NCBI RefSeq assembly: GCF_026240945.1
Contig: NZ_JAPFPY010000022.1
Span: 45,691-109,690 of the forward strand
Direction of reading: 5' to 3'
DNA: 64,000 nucleotides
DNA from: Mycolicibacterium sp. J2
GTDB taxonomy: Bacteria; Actinomycetota; Actinomycetes; Mycobacteriales; Mycobacteriaceae
Shown: in pieces, positions 16,257-24,472 of the stretch
How the letters are laid out: each line of letters starts with the position of its first letter
Numbering within the stretch: position 1 is the first letter of the stretch
Translations under genes and position numbers: made by a program
The notes under the pieces: generated by a model
Seen by the model: the letters and a program-made list of their open reading frames with translations, nothing else
Told to the model about the DNA's origin: nothing
The model's database searches: none

Positions 16257-17672
16257 CTACCGCAGCGGTACGCCGTCCAGGCCGAGTTCCTGGGAGGCCA
16301 GGACCGCGCTGTGGATCACGATCTCACCGTAGGTGGGAAATGAAACCGAAAGCCGGGCAATGTCATCCACCCGACGCAGGCCTGAAGACAGTGCGACGGA
16401 CAACACCTGGACGATATCGACGGCGCGGTCACCGACGACGTGGCAGCCGAGCACCTCTGCGGTCACCGTGTCGATCACGAGTTTGCAGAAACCGTAGGTC
16501 TGGCCGTCGATGATCGGCCTGGTGCACCTCGAATAATCCAGCCGCGTGCAGTGCACAGCCGCGCCGGATGCACGCGCCGCGTGTTCTGTCAGCCCGACCG
16601 ACGCGTATTCCGGATCGGTGAAACTGCCTTCGGCAGCGTAATGGTCGGTCGCGACGGACCGCAGACCGGCGACGACATTGTCCGCGGCGATGAAGCCGTC
16701 GCGGATCGCCTCGGAGGCCAGCATTGTCCGGCCGGTGACGTCCCCAGCGGCGAAGAAGGCCCGATTCGAGGTGCGCAAGTAACGGTCGACCTCGATGCAA
16801 CCGCGGGCATTGACTTCCACACCGGCGCAGCCGAGGTTCAACTCCGTGACGTCCGCGGCCCAGCCGACCGCGCTGATGACCATGTCGGCCTCGACGCTGC
16901 GCCGTGTGCCGGCGCCGATGTGGTCCATCCTGATACCGCCATCGGTCCGGGTGAACGATTCGATCGTGCCGAAGTCCTCCCAGACGTCGATCCCGTTCTG
17001 CCGGAAGCCTTGCGCCACGGCGGCGGCGATGTCCCTGTCGGCACCGGGCAGGATCTGCGGACCCGCTTCGAACACCGTCACCCGGGCGCCGAACGTGTTG
17101 AAGATCGAAGCGACCTGCAGTCCGGTCGCGCCGCCGCCGATCACGATCATCGACCGGGGTACCTCGGTCAGACTCCAGGCGTCGCTGTGGGTGGCGGTCA
17201 GTTCGAACCCGGGTATCGGCAGGGCTTTGCCGGTTCCGCCGGTACAAACGATGAACTTGTCCGCCGTGATGGTCACCCCAGACCCGGTGCGCACCCGGCA
17301 TGGGTCGACGAACCGTGCCACACCCGCGTTCTCGTAAAGGCTCACACCTTGGGCGTTGAGCCGGCGCAACAGAAACGATGACGAACGGACGTCGTCGACC
17401 ACCTCGTCGACACGTGCAAGCACATGTCGGTAGTCCAATTCGGGAGAGATGCCGGCGATACCGTACCGGCCGAGTTGCCGTGCGTCCCTCAGCAGACGTG
17501 CCGTGTGCGCCAGTGTGCGCACGGGTACCGGCCCGTCGTTGGCCGCCATGCCTCCGAATCGGTCCGCCGTGACGAGTGCGGTACGGGCACCGAGTTCGGA
17601 CGCTCGGGCCGCCGCCGTGACACCGGCCGGGCCGGATCCGAGAACGGCGACATCGAAGGATCCGGTCACCAC
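16257..17672 (-). CDS. FAD/NAD(P)-dependent oxidoreductase lacking the redox disulfide
   Basis: This 471-residue protein has the two-dinucleotide-fold layout of dihydrolipoamide and mercuric reductases: GSGPAGVTAA near 12, GGGATGLQVASI near 180, AAGDV near 310 and a C-terminal dimerisation domain. The redox-active cysteine pair is absent: the usual GGTC...GC region reads GGMAANDGPVPVRTL. The C-terminal catalytic HP motif is also replaced, by SFPTYGEIV. It therefore cannot use disulfide chemistry and probably reduces or oxidises a substrate directly through FAD. Its GTG start abuts the stop of the YWTD protein gene, and the two are surely cotranscribed. Confidence 0.85.
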   Translation of the reverse strand: MVTGSFDVAVLGSGPAGVTAAARASELGARTALVTADRFGGMAANDGPVPVRTLAHTARLLRDARQLGRYGIAGISPELDYRHVLARVDEVVDDVRSSSFLLRRLNAQGVSLYENAGVARFVDPCRVRTGSGVTITADKFIVCTGGTGKALPIPGFELTATHSDAWSLTEVPRSMIVIGGGATGLQVASIFNTFGARVTVFEAGPQILPGADRDIAAAVAQGFRQNGIDVWEDFGTIESFTRTDGGIRMDHIGAGTRRSVEADMVISAVGWAADVTELNLGCAGVEVNARGCIEVDRYLRTSNRAFFAAGDVTGRTMLASEAIRDGFIAADNVVAGLRSVATDHYAAEGSFTDPEYASVGLTEHAARASGAAVHCTRLDYSRCTRPIIDGQTYGFCKLVIDTVTAEVLGCHVVGDRAVDIVQVLSVALSSGLRRVDDIARLSVSFPTYGEIVIHSAVLASQELGLDGVPLR

Positions 17673-18599
17673 CTACTCCGAGATTCCGGCGATCCCGGTC
17701 AAACCACCCGGCACGGTGGCGATCACGCGTTGACCGGTGCCGTCCAGGGCCACCGCGCGGATCTCGCCGGAGAGATCGCTGACGTAGGCGATGCCGGCGT
17801 CGGTGTCCACCGCCAGCCCGATGGCCTCGTGGAAATCGGTGGACAGGACGTCGACGGCACCGCCGGACCGGCCCGCGGCCGGGATGTGCGCCCGGTTCAG
17901 TGTGTTTCCGGTCGGCGGGGTGCCCCGGTCGGTCCAGTAGATGATCCCCGCGTCCAGGTCGAGTTCGAGATCGATGGGTTCCGGGAGCCCGGACCACAGC
18001 ACTTCCACGGCCCGGTTGTCCGGGCTCTGCCCGGCCGGAATGTCCAGCGGTGCGCGGAAGATCCGGCCGTCGCCGCCGTCGGCTGGGCCCTTCTGCGTCC
18101 AATACAGCCAGCCACTTCTTTCGTCGACGGCGACACCGACACATTGGTTGCGGACCACGTGGCGGTCCTGATCCGTCTGCGCCACGACGACCTCGGGACG
18201 CACCTGTCCGTTTTCCAGGGAAACGCTCAGCACCGCAGCACCTTCCCGGTCCGACCAGTAGAGCCGGTTGCGCTCCCACGCACCGGCGAGTTGCTTGCCC
18301 GTGACGAAGCTCCCCGGGGCCAGGATCGTGCGCCGGTCGGAGCCGTCCAGCGCAGCGCGTTCCAGGGAACCGTTGCGCCGGTAGAAATCCAGGTCAGCTT
18401 CCTGCCGGGGCGGGTGGTCGGCGGGCAGCCCGGGAGCGCCCATGTTGGTCCAGTACAGCGAATGGTCGGCGTGGTCGACGACGATACCGTCCGGGAAGTC
18501 GGTCACGCCGTCGATGAAGTCGCTGACGGTCCCATCGCTGATCGCCACCTTCACGATCAGCTGCCGGCTCGGGTTCAGGGCGAACAGATGGCTGTACAT
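17673..18599 (-). CDS. YWTD-repeat beta-propeller protein (SMP-30-like)
   Basis: This 308-residue protein is built from repeats with the landmark YWT/SD: LYWTNMG, RLYWSDREG, WLYWTQKG and IIYWTDRG at intervals of about 45 residues, which indicates a six-bladed propeller. Such bacterial proteins are often annotated as SMP-30/gluconolactonase-like or low-density-lipoprotein-receptor YWTD proteins. No signal peptide is seen, so it is probably cytoplasmic. It sits between a LuxR-type regulator and an FAD oxidoreductase in one minus-strand operon. A lactone-hydrolysing or scaffold role is possible but not shown. Confidence 0.82.
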   Translation of the reverse strand: MYSHLFALNPSRQLIVKVAISDGTVSDFIDGVTDFPDGIVVDHADHSLYWTNMGAPGLPADHPPRQEADLDFYRRNGSLERAALDGSDRRTILAPGSFVTGKQLAGAWERNRLYWSDREGAAVLSVSLENGQVRPEVVVAQTDQDRHVVRNQCVGVAVDERSGWLYWTQKGPADGGDGRIFRAPLDIPAGQSPDNRAVEVLWSGLPEPIDLELDLDAGIIYWTDRGTPPTGNTLNRAHIPAAGRSGGAVDVLSTDFHEAIGLAVDTDAGIAYVSDLSGEIRAVALDGTGQRVIATVPGGLTGIAGISE

Positions 18600-18646
18600 G
18601 GGCCTGGATCTTTCTCTCGGAGGGGGTGCCGGCGGGGTGGTGGCGG

Positions 18647-19999
18647 CTAAGAGGCGGCTCGCGGCAGCCCTGCCGCATTGTTGGTCGCGATGTCGACGTG
18701 GCTATCGATGACCAAGCGCGCCAATTGAGTTCGCGATGTGACCGCCAGCTTGCGGAACACCTTGTGTAGGTGGTACTCCACCGTGCGATGGGTGATGAAC
18801 AGTCGGGTGGCGATCTCGGCATTGGTCGCACCTTCGGCCACCAGGCAGCTGATCTGCTGTTCGCGTGCCGTCAATCCGATGCACCCGCGCATGCCGGGTC
18901 GATCGGTGTTGTCGCCGGCGGCGGCCAACTCCGAGCGCGCCCGGTGGGCGAACCCCGCCATGCCCATCGCCTCGAAAGCGACGGCCGCCTGGCGCAGCTG
19001 CTCCCGGGCTTCGATCGCTCGGCGTTCACGGCGTAGCCAGTCCCCGAAAAGGAGATGGGCGCGGGCAACCTCGGGTGACAAGGGTGTGCGCTGCAGATGA
19101 GCGATCGCCTCCCGATACGACGATTCGGCCTCGCCACCGTTGGCGAGCAATGCGTGCGCTCGGGCCCGGACACCTCGGGCCCAGCGGCTTCCGCTGGGCA
19201 GAGTGACTTCATCCAGGCAGGTCATTGCCGCGGCAGCCTCGGCGTGCCGGCCGGTGCGGATGGCCGCTTCGACGAGTTCGGCCAGCGCCCAGTTCCTGAA
19301 CCGCTGTGCCGGTCGGTCGTCGATGGTGTCAGCCACTGCCGCGTACGCATCATCGTACCGGCCGAGGCCGTTGTACAGGACTGCGGCGGCCCAGTTGACA
19401 AAGCAGACGCCTGCGCCGTCACCGCGGCGATGAGCATCCTGGCTCGCGGCCAGAATCAGGTACCGTGCCTGCGCGTCGCGGCCCGCGAAGGCCGCCAAGC
19501 CGAGCAGGCTGTAGGGCACCATCCGGCCGCCGGCAACCTCGATGGCTGCCGTTTCCTCCTCGCTCAATGGCGTGACCTCATCCAGGGCACCCGTCAGAAG
19601 CAGTGTGGCGGCGCGATCCGTCAGGGCCGAAGGCAGCATCGACGGCGGCCCTGACGTCCTGGTCGCCTCGAGCAGACGCACCGAGCAGCGCAGCCATGCA
19701 TCGAAATCCCAAGCAAGTCCGGCCGCACGCCCGGTCAGCCACAGCGAGGTCGGTTCGACGGTACTTACCCATTCCGGATTCCTGGTCGACTCGAGTGCGT
19801 CACGCAGCGCCGGCATGGCCGCCTCGGGGCCGTCGGTGACGAACCGGGCGACGCCGTCGAGAACCTCGTCGCCCGGTCGGCGTGTCGAGGCGATGGCATC
19901 CCTGGTGGCCTCTGCGACCAGGGTCAGGGCAGGCCCCGCGAACCGGCCGGCCAACAGGCCTGCCGGCAAGGCCTCCCGCGAGGCATCGAGCACCGTCAA
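18647..19999 (-). CDS. LuxR-type regulator lacking the N-terminal ATPase domain
   Basis: This protein of about 450 residues matches the helical middle and C-terminus of LAL regulators. TPR-like repeats fill residues 1-370 and a LuxR helix-turn-helix follows (LTAREQQISCLVAEG, TNAEIATRLFITHRTVEYH). No Walker A or B motif is present. The TTG start at 19999 overlaps the stop of the upstream hydrolase gene (TTGA), and a GTG at 19993 is an alternative. No ATPase-like reading frame lies upstream, since the hydrolase gene occupies that position. This looks like a stable truncated form rather than a recent break. Confidence 0.83.
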   Translation of the reverse strand: MTVLDASREALPAGLLAGRFAGPALTLVAEATRDAIASTRRPGDEVLDGVARFVTDGPEAAMPALRDALESTRNPEWVSTVEPTSLWLTGRAAGLAWDFDAWLRCSVRLLEATRTSGPPSMLPSALTDRAATLLLTGALDEVTPLSEEETAAIEVAGGRMVPYSLLGLAAFAGRDAQARYLILAASQDAHRRGDGAGVCFVNWAAAVLYNGLGRYDDAYAAVADTIDDRPAQRFRNWALAELVEAAIRTGRHAEAAAAMTCLDEVTLPSGSRWARGVRARAHALLANGGEAESSYREAIAHLQRTPLSPEVARAHLLFGDWLRRERRAIEAREQLRQAAVAFEAMGMAGFAHRARSELAAAGDNTDRPGMRGCIGLTAREQQISCLVAEGATNAEIATRLFITHRTVEYHLHKVFRKLAVTSRTQLARLVIDSHVDIATNNAAGLPRAAS

Positions 20000-20856
20000 C
20001 GTCCCAGGAACTGGCGGACGTGCTGGCCGAACTCCACCGGATATTGGTCGAGGAATCCGTGCCCGGCATCCGGGTAGATGCGGATCTGCGCACCGCGGAT
20101 CCGCTCGGCCAACAGATAGCTGTTCTTGGTCGCCATCATCGTGTCGTTGTCACCGTTGGCCACCAATGTCGGCTGTGTGATCGCCGAAAGGCGCTCCAAT
20201 TTGCCGGATTCCGGGATGCCCCACGTCATCAACGCCTGATACTGGGCGTCGCGGCAGGCCAACGTCGTCTCCGGATCGCGATCTTCGGTGCGGGCGTGAG
20301 TGCGTGTCAGATACTCCCATCCCCGTTTCACGCTGGTCTCCGATCCCGAGAAGAAGAGGGCGAGGAAACCGTCCGGCGTAATGTCGTCAGCGCATGCCCA
20401 GCGATACACGTCGTCCGACCATCGGTGTAGGTCGGGCGCCCCCTGCGGAGCCGTACCGGCCAGCACCAGTCGCCGCGGGAGCCGCGGCCGAACCAGCGCG
20501 ATCTCCTGCGCAAGATGACCGCCCAGCGAAAACCCGAGCAGGTCAATCGATTCCAGCTGCAGCGCATCGATGAACCGCACTGCGTCCCTGGCCATGTCGG
20601 CCACCGTGTCCGGTACGGCACCGGTGGACCCGCCGACGCCGCGCAAGTCGACGGTGATCACCTCACGATCGGCGGCCAGGAGGTCGAGCAGGGCGGGGTC
20701 CCAGTAGTCCAGATTGCCACGGAAGTGCTGCAACAGAACCAGGGGCGGCAACGTCTGCGATATCGTCCCGAACCGGCGGTACGCGAACGTGTCCCCGCTG
20801 ACTTCAACGCTGCGGTTCGGCGCATATGCCGCGCCGGCACCCTCGAGTGCGGCCAT
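19996..20856 (-). CDS. Alpha/beta hydrolase (copy B)
   Basis: This 286-residue alpha/beta-hydrolase fold enzyme is a paralogue of the one at 5604. Shared landmarks include FAYRRFG, YWDPALLDLLAADREV, the nucleophile elbow GFSLGG (Ser near 110) and DAGHGFLDQ with the catalytic His. The Asp is in NGDNDTMM. It is the first gene of an operon with the truncated LuxR-type regulator, the YWTD protein and the FAD oxidoreductase. The repeat elements between 20920 and 21004 lie 64-148 bases upstream of its start. The substrate is unknown. Confidence 0.86.
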   Translation of the reverse strand: MAALEGAGAAYAPNRSVEVSGDTFAYRRFGTISQTLPPLVLLQHFRGNLDYWDPALLDLLAADREVITVDLRGVGGSTGAVPDTVADMARDAVRFIDALQLESIDLLGFSLGGHLAQEIALVRPRLPRRLVLAGTAPQGAPDLHRWSDDVYRWACADDITPDGFLALFFSGSETSVKRGWEYLTRTHARTEDRDPETTLACRDAQYQALMTWGIPESGKLERLSAITQPTLVANGDNDTMMATKNSYLLAERIRGAQIRIYPDAGHGFLDQYPVEFGQHVRQFLGR

Positions 20857-20919
20857 CTGTGTGTCTCCTGATGCTGTCGTCGATCCCCGTTCACCAGGCT
20901 GACACTGCGGGGCCGGCGT

Positions 20920-21004
20920 GGGTATCCGTCAAATGACCATCGGCGAGGGTGCGGGCGTAACACCCTGGCGGTATCCGTCCAAGCGACTCGATGGTCAACT
21001 GACC
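20920..21004. promoter_or_regulatory. Operator region of hydrolase operon B with repeated elements
   Basis: GGGTATCCGTCAAATGACCA at 20920-20939 matches the element at 7253-7272 except for one base. GGTATCCGTC recurs at 20970-20979, and GGTCA-AC-TGACC, the same palindromic core, occurs at 20993-21004. There are thus two core palindromes about 70 bases apart upstream of the hydrolase gene, compared with one in operon A. Binding by one of the island's regulators is inferred. Confidence 0.55.
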
Positions 21005-21014
21005 TATGGCGCCG

Positions 21015-21398
21015 TCAGCTGTTCCAATCCCGGTTCAGCGCCTCGACACGATCGATGTTGTCCTCTACCCAGGTTCGCAACAGGCCCAACGGTTCCGACA
21101 CACTGACGCCGAGATCGGTCAACGTGTACTCCACCCGTGGTGGCACCTCGGCGAACACGGTGCGGTGCACCAACGAGGCCGCCTCCAACCGCCGCAGCGT
21201 CTGGGTGAGCATCTTGGCGCCCACGCCCGGCAGCTGCGCCTGCAACTCGGAGAACCGCACCGCCCCGCGCTGTTCGAGTAACCCGATGATCAGCGCGGAC
21301 CACTTGTTCGACAGCAGGTCCAGCAGAGCCCGACAGGGACAGCTGTCCGAATACACGTCGTGCTTGTCGTGATGCCCCGTCGGACACGGCCTGGCCAT
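21015..21398 (-). CDS. HxlR-family regulator with CPC redox motif
   Basis: This 127-residue winged-helix regulator has VYSDSCPCRALLDLLSNKW at the N-terminus, placing Cys at 20 and 22, the position used for oxidation sensing in QorR/HypR/YodB-type HxlR proteins. The helix-turn-helix (RFSELQAQLPGVGAKMLTQ) and wing (RVEYTLTDLG) follow. It diverges from a quinone oxidoreductase gene and an RclA-like gene, which it probably controls through the repeats at 21431-21516. A further Cys at residue 5 is present. Confidence 0.86.
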   Translation of the reverse strand: MARPCPTGHHDKHDVYSDSCPCRALLDLLSNKWSALIIGLLEQRGAVRFSELQAQLPGVGAKMLTQTLRRLEAASLVHRTVFAEVPPRVEYTLTDLGVSVSEPLGLLRTWVEDNIDRVEALNRDWNS

Positions 21399-21430
21399 CG
21401 GACCCTCCTGAGCTGCAATGGTGTCATATC

Positions 21431-21516
21431 GAAAGTAACCGTCGTCAGGCTCAACCGCGGCGGATCACCCTGAATTCCGCTGATGTGCAATGCTTCCCCG
21501 CAGGAAAGTAACCGTC
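21431..21516. promoter_or_regulatory. Paired 13-base direct repeats in HxlR/oxidoreductase divergent promoter
   Basis: GAAAGTAACCGTC occurs exactly at 21431-21443 and 21504-21516, 73 bases apart, between the divergent starts at 21398 and 21556. Exact 13-base duplication in a 157-base spacer is unlikely by chance. The near copy to each gene suggests that the HxlR dimer represses both directions. Confidence 0.6.
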
Positions 21517-21555
21517 CTTGCACGACACCGGGGTGGTGGGTCTAGCCTCGCGCCC

Positions 21556-22554
21556 ATGACCACCATGACCGCCATCGGAGCATTCACCGCCCTGCCCATC
21601 GACGACCCCGACGCCCTGCAGGACGTGCGGGTCGACGTTCCCGAGTTGCGCCCGCACGATGTGCTGGTCCGTGTGCACGCGGTCTCGGTGAACCCGGTCG
21701 ACATCAAGCGGCGCCGCAGCCTTGATCCGTCGGCGACACCGGTGATCCTCGGCTTCGACGCCGCCGGTGCGATCGAGGCCGTCGGCCCGCAGGTCAGCAC
21801 GCTGAGCGTGGGTGACGAGGTGTGGTACGCCGGCGATGTCAGCAGGCCCGGCACCAATGCCGAACTCCACACGGTGGACGAGCGCATCGTCTCACGTAAG
21901 CCGAAGTCGTTGTCCTTCAAGGATTCCGCAGCCCTGCCCCTGACCACCATCACCGCCTGGGAGGCACTGTTCGAACGGTTCGGTCTGACCACGGACTCCA
22001 CCGGTGACCTGCTGGTGCTCGGCGCCGCCGGCGGCGTCGGCTCGGCCATGATCCAGCTGGCCAAGAAACTGACCGGGGTGCGGGTGATCGCCACCGCCAG
22101 CCGCGACGATTCGCGGGACTGGGCACTGAGCCTGGGCGCCGACGTGGTGATCGACCACCACGATCTGGAGAAACAAGCCCTCTCGGTGGCCCCCGATGGT
22201 GTCGACTACGTTTTCTCCCCGCATTCAGCCGGGAACGTCGAAACGTACGCGGCGATCACCAAACCGTTCGGACACATCACCGCCATCGACGAACCCGAAG
22301 GGCTGGAGTTGGTGGCCCTGAAACCCAAGAGCATCGCCTGGCATTGGGAGCTGATGTTCACCCGCGCGTTGTTTTCCTACGACATGATTGCCCAGCAGCG
22401 CCTGCTCGCCGCCGCCGCCGACCTGGTGGACCGGGGCGAGTTGCGCAGTACCATCACCACCGCGATCGACGATTTCTCCGCGGCGGGGCTGCGCGAGGCG
22501 CATCGGCTGGTGGAGTCGGGGCGCATGATCGGAAAGGTGGTGGTGCACCGGTGA
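21556..22554 (+). CDS. Zinc-independent quinone oxidoreductase-like MDR enzyme
   Basis: This 332-residue medium-chain reductase has a GroES-like domain (HAVSVNPVDIKRRRS) and an NADP site LGAAGGVGSAMIQLAKKL near residues 155-172. The QKDVVIDHHD-type strand order and the absence of zinc Cys point to the quinone oxidoreductase (ZADH) group. It probably reduces quinones or reactive enals. I chose the ATG at 21556, since upstream in-frame sequence holds the regulatory repeats. The RclA-like gene follows with a GTGA overlap. Divergence from a CPC-type HxlR gene parallels the qor2-qorR arrangement of corynebacteria. Confidence 0.86.
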   Translation: MTTMTAIGAFTALPIDDPDALQDVRVDVPELRPHDVLVRVHAVSVNPVDIKRRRSLDPSATPVILGFDAAGAIEAVGPQVSTLSVGDEVWYAGDVSRPGTNAELHTVDERIVSRKPKSLSFKDSAALPLTTITAWEALFERFGLTTDSTGDLLVLGAAGGVGSAMIQLAKKLTGVRVIATASRDDSRDWALSLGADVVIDHHDLEKQALSVAPDGVDYVFSPHSAGNVETYAAITKPFGHITAIDEPEGLELVALKPKSIAWHWELMFTRALFSYDMIAQQRLLAAAADLVDRGELRSTITTAIDDFSAAGLREAHRLVESGRMIGKVVVHR

Positions 22555-23909
22555 ATGACCGTCAGGTCGACCTCGCGGTCATCGGGTTCGGTAAGGGCGG
22601 CAAGACGCTGGCCACGGCGCTGGGCCGTAAGGGCTGGCGGGTAGCGGTGATCGAGCAGTCCGCGCAGATGTACGGCGGCACGTGCATCAACATCGGCTGC
22701 GTCCCGACCAAGTCGCTGGTCTACCGGTCCGAGCACCTGGGCGCCGGCACGGCGCACCCCGACGACTATCGGCGCGCAGTCACCGCGACCGCCGAGCTGA
22801 CCGCCGGCCTGCGGGCGGTGAACTACGCCATGATCGACGGCATCCCGACGGCCGAGGTGATCACCGGTTCGGCCCGCTTCCTCGACGCGCACACCCTGGC
22901 CGTGCGCACCGCCGACGGCGAGGTCACGGTGTCGGCGAAGTGGATAGTGATCGGGACCGGTTCGCGGCCAACGCTTCCCGCCATCCCTGGGCTAGACAGT
23001 TCGCCGCGGGTGCACACCAGCACCGATCTGCTGACCGAGGAGAACCTGCCCACCCGACTGGTGGTGCTCGGCGGCGGCTACGTCGGCCTGGAGTTCGCCG
23101 CGATGTACGCCGCGTACGGGTCGAAGGTCACCGTGCTGGAACGGCACGACCAGGTGCTGGCCCACGAGGATGACGATATCGCCTCGGCGGCACGAGACAT
23201 CTTGCATGACAAGGGTGTCCGGATCCTCACCCGTGTACAGGTGACCGAGGTCGACGACGGCACGGTCAGCTATCGGGCCGGTGACACCACACACACCGTC
23301 GACGCCGACGCCATTCTGGTCGCGCTGGGACGCGAACCCGTCACCGCCGAGTTGGATCTGGCCGCCGCGGGCGTGCAGACCACCGCGTCGGGCGCCGTCG
23401 TCGTCGACGAGTATCTGCGCAGCAGCCAGGCGCACATCTTCGCGATGGGCGACGTGAACGGCGGACCGCAGTTCACCTACGTCTCGCTCGACGACTACCG
23501 CATCGTGCTCGACCAACTGGCCGGTGCCGGCCTTCGCAGCACATCCGACCGAAAAGCGGTGCCGTACAACCTTTTCATCACCCCGCCGTTGGGCCGGGTT
23601 GGCCTGACCGAACACGAGGCCAGGGCGAAGGGGCTCGACATCAAGGTGGCGGCCATGGCGGTGGCCGATATGGCCACCGTGCCGCGGGCCCGCATCGTCG
23701 GCGAGCCGCAGGGCCGGATGAAGGTGGTGGTGGACGCGCAGACCGACCTGATCCTCGGTGCGGCGCTGCTCTGCTACGACGCCCACGAGGTGATCAACAC
23801 CGTCGCGCTGGCCATGCGCCACGGCATCACCGCCACCGCGCTGCGGGACTCCATCTACACCCACCCGTCGATGACCGAGGCGTTCAACCAGCTGCTGGGC
23901 AGCCTGTAG
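22551..23909 (+). CDS. RclA-like pyridine nucleotide-disulfide oxidoreductase
   Basis: This 452-residue flavoprotein retains the redox disulfide in GGTCINIGCVPTK (Cys near 43 and 48), NAD(P) and FAD motifs (GFGKGGKTLA, GGGYVGLEFAAM, AMGDVNGG) and the C-terminal THPSMTEAFN. The N-terminal GFGKGGKT and the FTYVSLDDYRIV and FITPPLGRVGLTE segments closely match E. coli RclA, a flavoprotein linked to resistance to reactive chlorine and able to reduce Cu(II). It is translationally coupled to the oxidoreductase gene by a GTGA overlap, so it belongs to the HxlR-controlled stress operon. It may be cotranscribed with the Ddn-like gene 65 bases downstream. Confidence 0.87.
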   Translation: MNDRQVDLAVIGFGKGGKTLATALGRKGWRVAVIEQSAQMYGGTCINIGCVPTKSLVYRSEHLGAGTAHPDDYRRAVTATAELTAGLRAVNYAMIDGIPTAEVITGSARFLDAHTLAVRTADGEVTVSAKWIVIGTGSRPTLPAIPGLDSSPRVHTSTDLLTEENLPTRLVVLGGGYVGLEFAAMYAAYGSKVTVLERHDQVLAHEDDDIASAARDILHDKGVRILTRVQVTEVDDGTVSYRAGDTTHTVDADAILVALGREPVTAELDLAAAGVQTTASGAVVVDEYLRSSQAHIFAMGDVNGGPQFTYVSLDDYRIVLDQLAGAGLRSTSDRKAVPYNLFITPPLGRVGLTEHEARAKGLDIKVAAMAVADMATVPRARIVGEPQGRMKVVVDAQTDLILGAALLCYDAHEVINTVALAMRHGITATALRDSIYTHPSMTEAFNQLLGSL

Positions 23910-23974
23910 CGGGACCCGGGAATCAATCGCAGGCGCCGACAGTTGCCCACAGGAGGCCGACAGGGAGGAAGACC

Positions 23975-24403
23975 ATGACAGAGGCGTTCGATTTCGACGC
24001 GATGAACCGTCAGGTGATCAGCGAGTTCCGGGCCAACGGCGGCACCGCGGGCGGCATGTTCGAAGGCAAACCGTTGGTGCTGGTGCACCATTTCGGCGCG
24101 AAGTCCGGCACGGAGCGCATCGCGCCGCTGGTACCCCTGATCGACGACGACCGGATCTACATCTTCGCCAGCAAGGGTGGGGCCGACACCGACCCGGACT
24201 GGTTCCGCAACCTCGTCGCACATCCCGAGGTCACCGTCGAGTGGAAGACCGAGACCTTCCCGGTGACCGCGCGGGTACTCGAAGGAGCCGAGCGCGACGC
24301 GATCTACGCCAAGCAAGTCGCCGTCCAACCGCAGTTCGGCGACTACCAGCGCAAGACCGCCCGGGTCATTCCGGTGGTCGAATTGGTCCGACGCTCGGTG
24401 TAG
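23975..24403 (+). CDS. Deazaflavin (F420)-dependent nitroreductase-family protein
   Basis: This 142-residue protein is of the Ddn/F420H2-dependent quinone reductase family. The core GKPLVLVHHFGAKSGTERIAPLV, the ASKGGADTDPDWFRNLVAHPEV stretch and the C-terminal RVIPVVELVR are characteristic. Such split-barrel proteins bind F420 and protect mycobacteria against oxidative stress, or activate nitro drugs. A strong ribosome site GGGAGGAAG precedes the ATG. Its place downstream of the RclA-like gene suggests it joins the redox-stress module, although the 65-base gap allows its own promoter. Confidence 0.86.
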   Translation: MTEAFDFDAMNRQVISEFRANGGTAGGMFEGKPLVLVHHFGAKSGTERIAPLVPLIDDDRIYIFASKGGADTDPDWFRNLVAHPEVTVEWKTETFPVTARVLEGAERDAIYAKQVAVQPQFGDYQRKTARVIPVVELVRRSV

Positions 24404-24472
24404 CCCGCCGCTCATCGCCACCCACCGACCGCTCGGCGCATCGGCCAGAGGCTTGGGCGCCGCTCGCACCCG

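Noticed and set aside
16429..18279. A long open frame of over 600 codons opposite the FAD oxidoreductase and YWTD genes
   Set aside because: It is the GC-rich shadow of two well-supported minus-strand genes in another frame. Its translation is Arg/Gly-rich with no domain.
22344..22551. An earlier in-frame start for the RclA-like gene
   Set aside because: The upstream codons lie within the MDR gene in another frame. The GTG at 22551 overlapping that stop gives the conserved RclA N-terminus.
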